This document shows positions 55,172-64,000 of a stretch of 64,000 nucleotides of DNA, one piece after another. Source of the stretch: Acidobacteriota bacterium (lineage in GTDB: Bacteria > Acidobacteriota > Terriglobia > Acidiferrales > UBA7541); contig QHYE01000003.1 in the NCBI GenBank assembly GCA_003224055.1, positions 1 through 64,000 on the forward strand, written 5' to 3'. The notes beneath the pieces were generated by a model, which ran no database searches, had not been told where the DNA came from, and saw nothing but the letters and a program-made list of their open reading frames with translations. How positions within the stretch are numbered: the stretch's first letter is position 1; each line of letters begins with the position of its first letter. The translations under genes were made by a program, and so were the position numbers.

Positions 55172-55666
55172 ATGAGAACACACCTACAGCTGCGGATTTC
55201 CCTCGTGCTTGGTTGCCTGGTGGTCTTCTCGCTGATTTCCTTCCGGGCGGCCGGAACACCAGCCGGCACCGATGTCGCCATTGTCGTGAATTCGACCAAT
55301 CCTGTGAGCAACTTGACTCTGTCCGAACTGCGGAAAATCTACTTCGGTGACCGGCAGTATTGGAAGGGCAATTTGCCTGTACTCGTGCTCATGCGCTCGC
55401 GCGGAGCGCCCGAGCGGGAAGTCGTTCTTCGGGTCGTCTTCGAGATGACGGAAGAGCGATACACGAAATACTGGGTCGCGAAAGTGATGCGCGCGGAGGT
55501 ATCGGATCCGCCCGCGTCTCTCTACTCCTTCGGTATCTTGCAAGAAGGAGTGAAAGGCAATCCCGGCGCCATCGGTTACGTCAATGCCGGCGACCTGCGG
55601 CCCGGCGTTAAGGTCCTCCGCGTCGACGGCTTACTCCCCGGCGAATCCGGCTATCCATTGCGCTGA
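55172..55666 (+). CDS. PstS-like small substrate-binding protein
   Basis: 164 aa. Signal peptide (1-30) then a short PBP-like fold (NLTLSELRKIYFGDRQYWKG, GAIGYVNAGD) like the minimal PBP domains seen in phosphate-binding or porin-associated proteins. Much shorter than PstS (about 320 aa), and no pstABC is nearby. The start may be either of two ATG codons (55166, 55172); the porin TGA lies at 55160. Likely cooperates with the porin. Confidence 0.8.
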   Translation: MRTHLQLRISLVLGCLVVFSLISFRAAGTPAGTDVAIVVNSTNPVSNLTLSELRKIYFGDRQYWKGNLPVLVLMRSRGAPEREVVLRVVFEMTEERYTKYWVAKVMRAEVSDPPASLYSFGILQEGVKGNPGAIGYVNAGDLRPGVKVLRVDGLLPGESGYPLR

Positions 55667-55717
55667 TTTGTGAGTTGACAGCGCAATTCGTCGCGCGGAA
55701 TTTGAATTCGTAGAGAA

Positions 55718-56851
55718 TTAGGCTTCGAGCGCGCCGCCGGCGCCTTCCGGTAGTTCGATCTGATATTTTGTGCGGGCCTTCTCGGCGTGCTGCTCAAGTG
55801 CGAGGTCAATTAATCTGTCGATCAGTTCACGGAAGGGGATGCCGCTGGCTTCCCAGAGCTTTGGATACATGCTGATCGAAGTGAAACCCGGGATCGTGTT
55901 CACTTCGTTAAGATAGATCTTGCCGCCTTTTTTCTCCAGGAAAAAATCCACGCGTGCCATTCCGCTCAGCTCCAGCGCGCGGAACGCATCCACCGCGCAC
56001 TTCTGAATTTTCTTCACTTGAGCCGGTTTCAGCTTTGCCGGGATCAGCAGTTGCGTGCCTTCCTCCAGATATTTTGCCGAGTAATCGTAAAATTCGCGGT
56101 GCGGCACAATCTCGCCGGGAACCGAAGCCTTCGGATCGTGGTTCCCGAGCACGGAAACTTCAATTTCCCGCGCGACTACGCAACGCTCGGCCAGGATTTT
56201 CGTCGCGAATTCCGCCGCGAGATCGAGCGCCGGCCCGAGCTCCGCTTTCGAATGCGCTTTCGACATTCCCACCGACGAACCGAGCGTCGCCGGCTTCACG
56301 AACACCGGATACTTGAATTTCTTTTCGATCGCCGTTCGAATCGCCTTCGGATCGCGCTCCCATTCCACGCGCTGCACGGTGATCCACGGCACGACCGGAA
56401 TCTTTGCCACCTGCAAGAGCCGCTTCGAAACGTCCTTGTCCATGCCAACGGCAGAGCCAAGAACACCCGCCCCCACAAACGGCAATCCCGCCAGCTCCAG
56501 CAGCCCCTGAATCGTTCCATCCTCGCCAAACGTTCCGTGCATCACCGGGAAGACGACGTCGACCCGTTGTCCCCCGCCGCTGCCGTCCAGGCGCACCAGC
56601 GCGGCATCCGAAGGGTCCGCCGTCATCATCACGCGCCGCCCGCCCTTCAACACCTCCGGCAGCATCTTTTGCGCGCCCGCCCCGACGAGCCAGTGCCCTT
56701 CCTTCGTGATTCCAATGGGCACCGCTTCATACTTGTCCGGGTCCATCCCGCGAATCACGGAAGCCGCTGATGCGAGCGAAACTTCGTGCTCGCCGGAGCG
56801 TCCGCCAAATAAAACTCCAACTCTAAGTCGTTTCTTGTTGTCAGGGGTCAC
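55718..56851 (-). CDS. ddl: D-alanine--D-alanine ligase
   Basis: ATP-grasp ligase for the peptidoglycan stem dipeptide. 377 aa. N-terminal VLFGGRSGEHEVSLASA, central HGTFGEDGTIQGLLEL, then FVKPATLGSSVGMSKA and EVNTIPGFTSISMYPKLW are Ddl hallmarks. VanA/DdlA-type length. ATG at 56851. No mur genes adjacent. Confidence 0.95.
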   Translation of the reverse strand: MTPDNKKRLRVGVLFGGRSGEHEVSLASAASVIRGMDPDKYEAVPIGITKEGHWLVGAGAQKMLPEVLKGGRRVMMTADPSDAALVRLDGSGGGQRVDVVFPVMHGTFGEDGTIQGLLELAGLPFVGAGVLGSAVGMDKDVSKRLLQVAKIPVVPWITVQRVEWERDPKAIRTAIEKKFKYPVFVKPATLGSSVGMSKAHSKAELGPALDLAAEFATKILAERCVVAREIEVSVLGNHDPKASVPGEIVPHREFYDYSAKYLEEGTQLLIPAKLKPAQVKKIQKCAVDAFRALELSGMARVDFFLEKKGGKIYLNEVNTIPGFTSISMYPKLWEASGIPFRELIDRLIDLALEQHAEKARTKYQIELPEGAGGALEA

Positions 56852-57067
56852 GAGTCGGTCTCATTCCGCCGGGCTGTGCAGCTGTTCGATTTGCTCAGTT
56901 TTCAGTTATAAGTGAAAAAAGAGGATTGGTGCGTGGATGTTTTCCATCCCGTTCTGAACTGACAACGGAGGGCAAGCGGAAGTGGACAATAAATCGTAGC
57001 AGTCTAAGGGGGAAAAGCGACAAATCTACGACTCGCACTGCTTCAGTCACAGGCGGCTCAAAAATTC

Positions 57068-57625
57068 TCAAGGGCGTATCTCAACCGGGGTGCCGACGGA
57101 CACCGGTCGCCAGATCTCTTCGATCTCAGAGTTGGTCACGGCAATGCACCCATCTGTCCAGTCTACTTGACGATGCAGTCCTCCAACCCAGGCGAGTTTA
57201 CTGTCGAGGCCGTGAATCTCGATGTTCCCTCCAGGCCTCACACCCAGTTTGCGTGCATGTTCCCGGTCTGCAGTGTTTGGATAGGAGAGATGCAGGGCAA
57301 GATGAAAGCGGCTGCGGGAATTCTTCACGTCAACCACATACTGACCTTCAGGAACTTTGTGATCTCCTTCCCGCTCCTTTGGTCCCACAGGGACGCGGCT
57401 CAAGGCGACTTTGTATGTTTTCAGCACTTTGCCATCCCGTAGCAGACTCATGACGCGTTCGGCCTTGCGAACCTCGATACGATCCGCCTTTTCCACTGTG
57501 CCGGTGCTTCCCCTAAGGATTCTGCAAGGACAAGTGAACAACAGAAGAGAAAGTCCGAGAACGATTGCGATTCTATTTGTAGCAGCTCTATCGCCGGAAG
57601 CGTTGGCGCGGAGAAAGCCAGACAT
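57068..57625 (-). CDS. L,D-transpeptidase (YkuD domain)
   Basis: 185 aa. N-terminal membrane/signal segment (about 20-40) then a YkuD catalytic domain with the HG and TDGCIAVTN motifs (catalytic His and Cys). Crosslinks or edits peptidoglycan in the periplasm. Minimal size, no LysM. ATG at 57625, ribosome binding site weak. Same strand as ddl but 216 bases apart, so linkage is loose. Confidence 0.9.
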   Translation of the reverse strand: MSGFLRANASGDRAATNRIAIVLGLSLLLFTCPCRILRGSTGTVEKADRIEVRKAERVMSLLRDGKVLKTYKVALSRVPVGPKEREGDHKVPEGQYVVDVKNSRSRFHLALHLSYPNTADREHARKLGVRPGGNIEIHGLDSKLAWVGGLHRQVDWTDGCIAVTNSEIEEIWRPVSVGTPVEIRP

Positions 57626-57684
57626 GGATTGAGTATACCATTCGACTAAACGGTCTCTGCGCTACGTGTATGGTGCAAGATGCG

Positions 57685-58596
57685 CTACAGGATTTTCTGG
57701 CCGAGGCCGGAAAGGACGAGCTCTACGCCCAGTAGCGCAGTGCGGTTGTGCTCGTCGAGAATGGGATTGATCTCGACGACTTCGAGCGAAACCATCGACT
57801 CCGTATCTGCGATCATCTCCATGGCCAGATGCGCTTCGCGGTAGGTGACGCCGCCGCGCACGGGTGTGCCAACACCGGGAGCGTCGGAAGGATCGACGAA
57901 GTCCATATCAAGGCTGACGGCAATGCCCGCCGTATCGTCCATCGCATATTTCAACGCGTCGGACATCACTTCGCGCATGCCGCGTTCGTCAATGTCGCGC
58001 ATGGTGAAGACGTGGATGCCGGACTTTTTTACGATTTTGCGTTCCTGCGCGTCCAGATCGCGCGCGCCCACGATGACGATGTTGCCGGGCTCGGCTTTGG
58101 GCTTGAAACCGAGCAGGTCGACGAGCTCCGGCGCCCCGTAACCCATGATGGCCGCGAGCGGCATGCCGTGCACGTTTCCCGAGGGCGAAGACTCCGGCGT
58201 ATTCATGTCGCCATGCGCATCCAGCCAGAGGTACCCGATCTGTTTTTTCTCTTTGCGAAAATGGTTGGCGACACCGGCGGCGACGCCCGCCGCTATGGAG
58301 TGATCACCGCCAAGAACCAGCGGAAGAAAACCCTCGCTCAATGCTTTTTCAGCAGCAGCCGCGACATCGCCGCAGGTCTCGGCAATCTCTTGCATATATT
58401 TGGCGCGCTTTTCGCCGATCGGCATTTCTTCCGGCTGCTTCACCGAAAGATTGCCGATGTCTTCCACCTGAAGACCCAGCTTCTTGATGCTGGTTTGCAG
58501 CCCCGCGCCACGAAGCGCGGAAGGGCCCATATCGACGCCCCGGCGGCTTTGCCCCAGATCCATCGGTACCCCGATGATGCGAACTTTTTGCGCCAT
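57685..58596 (-). CDS. rocF: Arginase
   Basis: 303 aa manganese enzyme hydrolysing arginine to ornithine and urea. Motifs GGDHSIA, DAHGDMN and [14 protein letters not shown] hold the metal ligands. Length and motifs match Bacillus-type arginases (rocF). The leader upstream (58597-58703) holds a long inverted repeat. No other arginine genes adjacent. Confidence 0.94.
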   Translation of the reverse strand: MAQKVRIIGVPMDLGQSRRGVDMGPSALRGAGLQTSIKKLGLQVEDIGNLSVKQPEEMPIGEKRAKYMQEIAETCGDVAAAAEKALSEGFLPLVLGGDHSIAAGVAAGVANHFRKEKKQIGYLWLDAHGDMNTPESSPSGNVHGMPLAAIMGYGAPELVDLLGFKPKAEPGNIVIVGARDLDAQERKIVKKSGIHVFTMRDIDERGMREVMSDALKYAMDDTAGIAVSLDMDFVDPSDAPGVGTPVRGGVTYREAHLAMEMIADTESMVSLEVVEINPILDEHNRTALLGVELVLSGLGQKIL

Positions 58597-58603
58597 GTCC
58601 TAT

Positions 58604-58685
58604 CCGTGACTCGTTGTTCGTGACTCGTGAGCAGGCGATGGAGCGACCCGTCCTTTTTTCACGAGTCACAAGTCACGAGTCACGG
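58604..58685. repeat. Imperfect inverted repeat made of GAGTCAC units
   Basis: Two 27-base arms (58604-58630 and 58659-58685) with 22 of 27 matches separated by 28 bases. Each arm contains two copies of TGACTCGT-type units. It occupies the gap between asnS and rocF, ahead of rocF. It could be a dispersed repeat or a large hairpin in the rocF leader. Confidence 0.7.
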
Positions 58686-58703
58686 TGCAGCATTTAGCGA
58701 AAT

Positions 58704-60005
58704 CTAAGGGTATACCCGGTAAATCATGCGCGGGAAGGGAATCACTTCCCGGATGTGCTCCGTCCCGCAAATCCAGGCGACCGTGCGCTCCAGGCCCATT
58801 CCAAAGCCGGAATGCGGCACGCTGCCATAGCGTCGCAAATCCAGATACCACTGAAAAGACTCTTCCGGCAGATTGTGCTCGCGCAGGCGCTTCAGCAGCA
58901 AATCGTAATCGTGGATGCGCTGGCTGCCGCCGATGATTTCGCCATAGCCTTCCGGAGCGATCATGTCGAAAGCCAGCGCCAGTTCCGGCCGCTGGGCATC
59001 GGGCTGCATATAAAAAGCCTTCATCGCCGACGGGTAATGATGAATCAGCACGGGACGGTCAAACTCTTTCGAGATGATTGTCTCTTCGTCGCCGCCGAAA
59101 TCGTCGCCGAACTTGGCGGGATTGCCGTTTTTCTGCAAAACCCCGATCGCGTCTTCATAGCTGATGCGCGGGAAAGGCGGCCTCACGTTTTCGAGCTTCG
59201 TGGTGTCACGCTTCAGCATTTCCAGCTCGCGCGGCTTGTCTTTCAGCACGGACTGTACGATGGCGGTGACCAGTCCCTCGGCGAGCTCCATCGCTTCGTC
59301 CATCTCGACGTAAGCCGCTTCCGGCTCCAGCATCCAGAATTCCGTCAGGTGGCGCCGCGTTTTTGATTTCTCCGCGCGAAACGTCGGCCCGAACGTATAT
59401 ACCTTGCCCAGCGCCATGGCCGTCGCTTCAATGTAGAGCTGGCCGCTCTGCGTCAGGTATGCCTTTTGGTCATCAATGTAATTCACTTCGAAAAGAGTCG
59501 AGGTCCCTTCGCAAGCCGCGGGAGTAAACATCGGTGCATCCGTCAGCGTGTAACCTTGCCCGTCCATGTACTCGCGCGCCGCGCGAATGGCCTCCGCGCG
59601 AATCCGCAGTATCGCCGCCTGCCTCGGAGTTCGAATCCAAAGGTGGCGGTGATCCAGCAGAAAATCGACACCGTGTTCCTTCAGTTGAATGGGGAACGGA
59701 GTGCTCTCCGGAACTTTCTGCACGATTTGAATTTTTGTGACGCCGATTTCAAAACCGCCGGGCGCGCGTTTCTCCGCGCGTATCTTGCCGGTAACGATGA
59801 CGCTCGACTCCTGCGTCAACCCCTTCAGCGATTCGAACGCCTCCGGATTTTCCCTCAGCGCACAAACGCCCTGAATAATTCCCGTGCCATCCCGAAAAAT
59901 CGGAAACAGCAATTTCCCCGACTCCCGCAGGTTGTAAAGCCACCCCTTCAGCGTGACTTCCTGCCCGTCGTACTTTCCCGCCTGCTCAATCGTGATCGTC
60001 GTCAT
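58704..60005 (-). CDS. asnS: Asparagine--tRNA ligase
   Basis: 433 aa class II aminoacyl-tRNA synthetase. N-terminal OB fold (VTLKGWLYNLRESGKLLF), motif 2 FRAEKSKTRRHLTEFWMLEPE and motif 3 GMGLERTVAWICG. The motif set fits AsnRS rather than AspRS, including the absence of the AspRS GAD insertion. ATG at 60005. Same strand as rocF but separated by the repeat. Confidence 0.95.
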   Translation of the reverse strand: MTTITIEQAGKYDGQEVTLKGWLYNLRESGKLLFPIFRDGTGIIQGVCALRENPEAFESLKGLTQESSVIVTGKIRAEKRAPGGFEIGVTKIQIVQKVPESTPFPIQLKEHGVDFLLDHRHLWIRTPRQAAILRIRAEAIRAAREYMDGQGYTLTDAPMFTPAACEGTSTLFEVNYIDDQKAYLTQSGQLYIEATAMALGKVYTFGPTFRAEKSKTRRHLTEFWMLEPEAAYVEMDEAMELAEGLVTAIVQSVLKDKPRELEMLKRDTTKLENVRPPFPRISYEDAIGVLQKNGNPAKFGDDFGGDEETIISKEFDRPVLIHHYPSAMKAFYMQPDAQRPELALAFDMIAPEGYGEIIGGSQRIHDYDLLLKRLREHNLPEESFQWYLDLRRYGSVPHSGFGMGLERTVAWICGTEHIREVIPFPRMIYRVYP

Positions 60006-60186
60006 AGTGAGATTCTTTGGCTAAATGCCAAATCGACAGTTTACCAGAGGCCGTCTGCCGCTACCCCACGGCCGGCCCGTGATCAAACGCGCTGCTCAGC
60101 GCTTGACCGACGTCCCGGTGCACCCGGCACCGCCAATCTCTTGAAGGCTTGGCTATATGGAAACTCTACTGATCGCGCTTGCCGCC

Positions 60187-61047
60187 CTAACCCCATGCTT
60201 TTTCAAAGCGATCCATGGCTTTTCGCGCGGCGGCCAACTGTTCCGCAGCCCCTGGCGCATCGGGCCCCGTCTTTTCCTTCAACTCCAACACAATCGGCAA
60301 ACTAGTTTGCGGCGCAGACTTCAGGAGTTTGATGGCTGCGGGCCACTCAATCGAGCCGTCGTAGGGCACGAGATGCTCGTCCTTTTCGCCGTGGATGTCA
60401 TGGAGATGCACGGAGGAGACGAGTTCGCGCAAGGGCGCGAAACTTTTTTCAATGCGCTCTCCCTCGGGGCCGTCGGCGAGGTGCGCGTGGCCAATATCAA
60501 AATTGAAGCGTAGGCCCGTCAGCCGCGTTTCGTCCACAAAAGCGCGAAGATACGCGGGTTCGCCCATTTCGCTGGTGGTGTTTTCCACGCAAATCGTTAC
60601 GCCCGCGTGATGCGCGTGCAAGACCAGGTGTTCGAGCGTGCTGAAAGCCGCATCGCGCTTCCGCAGATCGGCGGTTTCCCGCGAGCCGCCCATGTGCAGA
60701 ATCAACCGCGCGTACGGCAAATCATCGGCGACGTCGATCACGCGCTTCAATTCGTCCATTGCTTCGATGCGCCGCACCCGCTCGACCTCGCAGATGGAGA
60801 GCGGCGTGCCGCTCTCTCGCGTGGCGCTCAGGTCGCGGCTCGTCGGTCCATGCAAAGAAACCAGCCTTAATCGATGCGCTTCGAGAGCGCCGGCCATCGC
60901 CTGGACTTCCGCCTTTGCCGCGTATTCGAAGTGGCTGCGCGCGCAAAAAATCTCCACGCCCTGGAATTTGGCATCGGAAATCTGCCCCAGAAGTTCGGGC
61001 GTCAATTTTCGCGATACGAATAAATAGGTCGAAAGTAATCTTTGCAT
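60187..61047 (-). CDS. Sugar phosphate isomerase/epimerase-like TIM barrel (AP endonuclease 2 family)
   Basis: 286 aa. Barrel with metal-site motifs VSLHGP, ICVENT, NFDIGHAHL and VHLHDIHGEKDEHL, and a closing ELK. Members isomerise ketoses or hydrolyse inositol derivatives; the substrate is not known here. ATG at 61047. The ggt gene lies 24 bases upstream on the same strand, so they may be co-transcribed. Confidence 0.85.
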   Translation of the reverse strand: MQRLLSTYLFVSRKLTPELLGQISDAKFQGVEIFCARSHFEYAAKAEVQAMAGALEAHRLRLVSLHGPTSRDLSATRESGTPLSICEVERVRRIEAMDELKRVIDVADDLPYARLILHMGGSRETADLRKRDAAFSTLEHLVLHAHHAGVTICVENTTSEMGEPAYLRAFVDETRLTGLRFNFDIGHAHLADGPEGERIEKSFAPLRELVSSVHLHDIHGEKDEHLVPYDGSIEWPAAIKLLKSAPQTSLPIVLELKEKTGPDAPGAAEQLAAARKAMDRFEKAWG

Positions 61048-61071
61048 GATCGGGTCGAAGAATCTGTTTGT

Positions 61072-62862
61072 TTAGTATCCCACGGCTGCGCCCTCATCGC
61101 GCGGATCGGCGGCGCCCAGCCGTTCCCCGGATTGCGGGTCGATTCCGATGGCGTTCACCAAGCCGATGTGGCCGCGACGTTTGGTTTTATGGCCTCGCGC
61201 ATTCAGGTCATTCTCCAGGCTGGCAGGGAACTCATTCTCCATCAGAATCTGGTCCGGAAGCCACTGGTGATGAAACCTTGGAGCGTTGATGGCCGCCTGC
61301 GGTTCCATTCCCAGACGCATCCAGTTGATCACGCTCAGCAGCGTCGCGGAAATAATCATCGGCCCGCCCGGCGAACCGGTGACAAAGCTCAGCTTTCCGT
61401 CGCGGAGCAAGATCGTCGGCGTCATCGAACTAAGCGGGCGATGCCCCGGCGCGATAGCGTTCGCGTCGGATTGCATCAGACCGTACAGCGCATTCGGCGC
61501 GCCCGGTCGCGTCGTGAAGTCATCCATCTCGTCGTTCAGCAAAAATCCCGCCCAGCTTGTGACGTGCGAGCCGTAGCTGTCATTCAGCGTGTAGGTGCTG
61601 GCCACTGCGTTTCCTGCTGCATCAACGACGGAGAAGTGTGTGGTATGCGGGCCTTCGCCGAGACTGACAATCGTTTGTGGCAAGTTACTGCTGCTCGCTG
61701 ATTTTCCGCAGGCACGAGGATCGCCCGCCTTCACACTTGTGCTCGACGACGCTTTCGCGGGATCGATCGTGGACGCGCGTTCCCTCGCATAGCACGGAGC
61801 CGTCAAGCCTGCGACCGGCACGTCCGAAAAATCAGGATCCGCGAGATACGCCGCGCGGTCGGCAAAAACGCGGCGCATGGTTTCCGCAACCCTGTGGACG
61901 CTCTGCGGATCGTTCCAGCCGTTCAGCGGTACTCCTTCGAGCATGTTCAAGGATTCGATTACTGCGACTCCGCCGGAACTGGGTGGCGGAGCGGTCAGCA
62001 ATTCCCAGTCGTGCCCCCCATTCTTGTATTTGGCATGCAAGACTTCGCGAACTTTCACTTTGTAGTTTGCAAGATCCTCCAGCGTAATCAGTCCGCCGTT
62101 CTTCGTCATTTCATCCACGAGCATTCGCGCCGTTTCACCGCGATAAAATTCCGATGCGCCATTCTTGGCGATGCGCTTCAGCGTCGCCGCCAACTCCGGC
62201 TGCTTCAGCGTGTCGCCGGCTTTCCACATTTTTCCGCCGTTCAGGAAAATGCGCTGGCTCGCTGGAAATTGTTCAAGCTCCGGCCGGTGTTCCGCCAGTT
62301 CCTGCGACAATTTTTCGCTGACCGCGAAACCATCTTTCGCAAGCCGAATCGCCGGTGCCATCACGTCTGCAAGTTTCATCGTGCCGTAATTTTTCAGCAC
62401 CAATTCCAATCCAGCGACGGTACCCGGCACGGCCACCGATTGGTAGCCAATCACAGAAGCATTTTCATCGAGCTTGCCATCTTTCCCGATGTACATATCG
62501 CGTGAGGCCTTTCCGGGCGCGACTTCGCGGTAATCGAAGAACGTTGTTTTTCCACCGGCCAGGCGGATCAACATAAATCCTCCACCACCGATGTTTCCTG
62601 CTGCCGGTTCCACGACCGCCAGCGCAAATGCTACGGCCACAGCGGCATCCACGGCGGTGCCGCCGCGCTTCATGATGTCTACGCCAACCTGCGAGCCGAG
62701 AGCCTCGTCGGTAGCAACCATTCCATGCGCACTGCGCACCGCTTCCTGCGGCCACGGCTTCGCGGGAGTCTGCGCGTTTGCCGCTGGCGAAATTTGCGAG
62801 CCGAGCGCGACGAGCACGAGCGCGGCGAAGCAGATTGTTTTTTGAGAAGGGTGAGTGGACAT
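61072..62862 (-). CDS. ggt: Gamma-glutamyltransferase
   Basis: Periplasmic enzyme that cleaves the gamma-glutamyl bond of glutathione-like thiols. 596 aa with signal peptide (about 1-30, ALVLVALGSQISPAANA). Autoprocessing Thr407 in PHTTHFSVVD, then YTLNDSYGS and the GSPGG motif. Ggt precursor of normal length. mqnD lies 16 bases upstream on the same strand. It could recycle gamma-glutamyl thiols related to the egt pathway, which is speculation. Confidence 0.94.
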   Translation of the reverse strand: MSTHPSQKTICFAALVLVALGSQISPAANAQTPAKPWPQEAVRSAHGMVATDEALGSQVGVDIMKRGGTAVDAAVAVAFALAVVEPAAGNIGGGGFMLIRLAGGKTTFFDYREVAPGKASRDMYIGKDGKLDENASVIGYQSVAVPGTVAGLELVLKNYGTMKLADVMAPAIRLAKDGFAVSEKLSQELAEHRPELEQFPASQRIFLNGGKMWKAGDTLKQPELAATLKRIAKNGASEFYRGETARMLVDEMTKNGGLITLEDLANYKVKVREVLHAKYKNGGHDWELLTAPPPSSGGVAVIESLNMLEGVPLNGWNDPQSVHRVAETMRRVFADRAAYLADPDFSDVPVAGLTAPCYARERASTIDPAKASSSTSVKAGDPRACGKSASSSNLPQTIVSLGEGPHTTHFSVVDAAGNAVASTYTLNDSYGSHVTSWAGFLLNDEMDDFTTRPGAPNALYGLMQSDANAIAPGHRPLSSMTPTILLRDGKLSFVTGSPGGPMIISATLLSVINWMRLGMEPQAAINAPRFHHQWLPDQILMENEFPASLENDLNARGHKTKRRGHIGLVNAIGIDPQSGERLGAADPRDEGAAVGY

Positions 62863-62878
62863 AAGTTCGCGGCGATTT

Positions 62879-63751
62879 TTATTCGCTGAGGAATTCCACC
62901 GTTGGCGGGGCGGGGAGCAGGCCGGCTTTGGTGCCGCGCTTGATCAGTTCTTTTACGGCTTGCTGGCCTTTTTCGCCGTAGCCGAGCGTCCAATTGTTGA
63001 CATACATGCCGACAAATTTGTCGGCGAGCTCGGCGTCCATTTCGCGGGCGAATTGCATGGCGTAGTTCAAGGCTTCTTCGCGGTGCTCGAGGCCGTAGGA
63101 GACGCTGTCCCGAATAGTTTTGGCGATCTGGCGGCCAATTTGCGGACCCAACGCGCGGCGCACGGCGTTGCCGCCGAGCGGGAGAGGCAAGCCGGTTTCC
63201 TCCTGCCACCAGACACCGAGATCCACGATGCGGTGCAGTCCGAGTTTCGGGAAGAAGAGCTGGCCTTCGTGAATCAGGAGGCCGGCTTCGACGAGATTGT
63301 TCTGCACGGCGTCAATGATCTTGTCGAAGGGCATAACGACCGGCTCGAAGTCTGATTCGAAGAGTTTCAGCGTGAGATACGCGGAGGTTTTCAGTCCGGG
63401 AACCCCGATGCGCTTGCCGGCAAGCTCAGTGGGCTTCAGGGATTTGTTGGAGACGACGATGGGGCCGTAGCCTTCGCCGAAGCTGGCGCCGCAATCGAGG
63501 AGGATGTACTTGTCGCGCAGCGCGGGATAGGCGGCGAAGCTGATGGCAGTGACATCGTAGGTCTCCGTCAAAGCCGCGTCGTTCAGCGACTGGATATCCG
63601 CGAGGATATGGGTGTACTTAAAGCCGGGCGTGGGGAGCTTGTGGGTGGCCAAAGCGTAAAACATGAAGGCGTCGTCGGAATCCGGCGAGTGCGCCAGCTT
63701 GATCTCCACGGGAGATTTTTCAGTTTTCGAGGCGGTTTGTCGGGCTGCCAT
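62879..63751 (-). CDS. mqnD: 1,4-dihydroxy-6-naphthoate synthase (futalosine pathway)
   Basis: 290 aa. LAHSPDSDDAFMFYALA near the start, GKRIGVPGLKTSAYLTLKLF and the final helices match MqnD rather than MqnA. It forms dihydroxynaphthoate from cyclic de-hypoxanthine futalosine, in menaquinone synthesis. ATG at 63751. No other mqn genes inside the window. The 249 bases after it (to 64000) hold no recognised feature. Confidence 0.9.
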   Translation of the reverse strand: MAARQTASKTEKSPVEIKLAHSPDSDDAFMFYALATHKLPTPGFKYTHILADIQSLNDAALTETYDVTAISFAAYPALRDKYILLDCGASFGEGYGPIVVSNKSLKPTELAGKRIGVPGLKTSAYLTLKLFESDFEPVVMPFDKIIDAVQNNLVEAGLLIHEGQLFFPKLGLHRIVDLGVWWQEETGLPLPLGGNAVRRALGPQIGRQIAKTIRDSVSYGLEHREEALNYAMQFAREMDAELADKFVGMYVNNWTLGYGEKGQQAVKELIKRGTKAGLLPAPPTVEFLSE

Positions 63752-64000
63752 GGGCTGGGTGTTCCCTCGTTCTTAGCTGGGCCTCGTTCTTTCCGGAGAG
63801 ACGTTCAGCTCCAAGGGGGCGCCGCAGGGAGACAAACGGGAAAGGACGTGCGCATCGCTGGGAATTGCGCGGCGCAGGGCCGGACGATTTTTGCAAGGCA
63901 AAGCCTAGCATATCGGCGGCCGGGGGACAAACGGGTGGATAGTCAGAAAGGAACGTTGCAAGGTTAGAAGGTCCCGAAGCTGTATCCGGGATGCCCCGAC

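Noticed and set aside
53903-55183. Long antisense open frame (426 codons) opposite the porin gene
   Set aside because: The sense strand has signal peptide, ribosome binding site and barrel pattern; the antisense product has none.
57626-57684. Possible tRNA or small RNA in short gaps
   Set aside because: Intergenic gaps were scanned by eye for TTCGA loops with flanking stems; none fitted a tRNA.

Overview
The window reads as an ordinary, gene-dense chromosome segment of a Gram-negative bacterium, most likely an acidobacterium (class Acidobacteriia or a close relative). This is inferred from gene content and style, not from a database search. The cues are an outer-membrane assembly block (bamA, skp), a huge YVTN/IPT lipoprotein, a secretin carrying FG-GAP repeats, futalosine-pathway menaquinone synthesis (mqnD), an egtB-egtD pair, a Ser/Thr kinase with a membrane tail, and moderately high GC. 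No phage, insertion sequence, CRISPR array, rRNA or tRNA was seen.

Layout. 0.1-3.4 kb: a LolD-type ABC ATPase abutting clpC. 3.5-11.7 kb: bamA, a 1.4-kilo-residue beta-propeller lipoprotein and an OmpH/Skp chaperone. 11.8-18.8 kb: the conserved translation operon rimP-nusA-infB-ylxP-rbfA-truB, with a promoter and a hairpin leader in front of rimP. 18.8-21.9 kb (minus strand): a secretin whose beta domain is split by about 400 residues of FG-GAP repeats. 22-27.4 kb: an iron-uptake operon of an FTR1-DUF2318 fusion, two FtsX/MacB-like permeases, an ABC ATPase fused to a complete DtxR-like metal sensor, and a DUF971 protein. A good promoter and a Fur-like palindrome precede it. 27.6-31.3 kb: cNMP-DUF1003 protein, APC permease with a UspA tail, and MscL with a zinc ribbon. 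31.4-41.2 kb: housekeeping and redox genes (cyclophilin, DinB-like protein, thioredoxin reductase, proline dehydrogenase, O-methyltransferase, UPF0173 hydrolase, TlpA-like thioredoxin, ferredoxin, GH57 amylase, Ser/Thr kinase). 41.3-46.2 kb: egtB-egtD for ergothioneine, divergent from an OpuC-type osmolyte importer. 46.3-55.7 kb: an HD-GYP response regulator, an SDR enzyme, several uncharacterised envelope proteins, a heptose kinase, and a porin paired with a small phosphate-binding-like protein. 55.7-63.8 kb (all minus strand): ddl, an L,D-transpeptidase, arginase, asnS, a sugar isomerase-like protein, ggt and mqnD.

How the parts work together. The most coherent and unusual unit is the iron operon. 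Its gene order matches the Ftr1/DUF2318/double-permease/ATPase uptake systems known from Campylobacter, but here the transporter ATPase carries its own metal-sensing module with all the His/Glu/Cys ligands of DtxR at exactly the DtxR spacing. That suggests direct metal feedback on transport, or a moonlighting repressor, rather than a separate regulator. Other envelope genes (bamA block, secretin, heptose kinase, Ddl, L,D-transpeptidase) fit a diderm cell. MscL and the OpuC-like importer (and perhaps the APC-UspA permease) fit osmotic adaptation. Several intergenic gaps hold small palindromes or short tandem repeats that look like dispersed repeat families.
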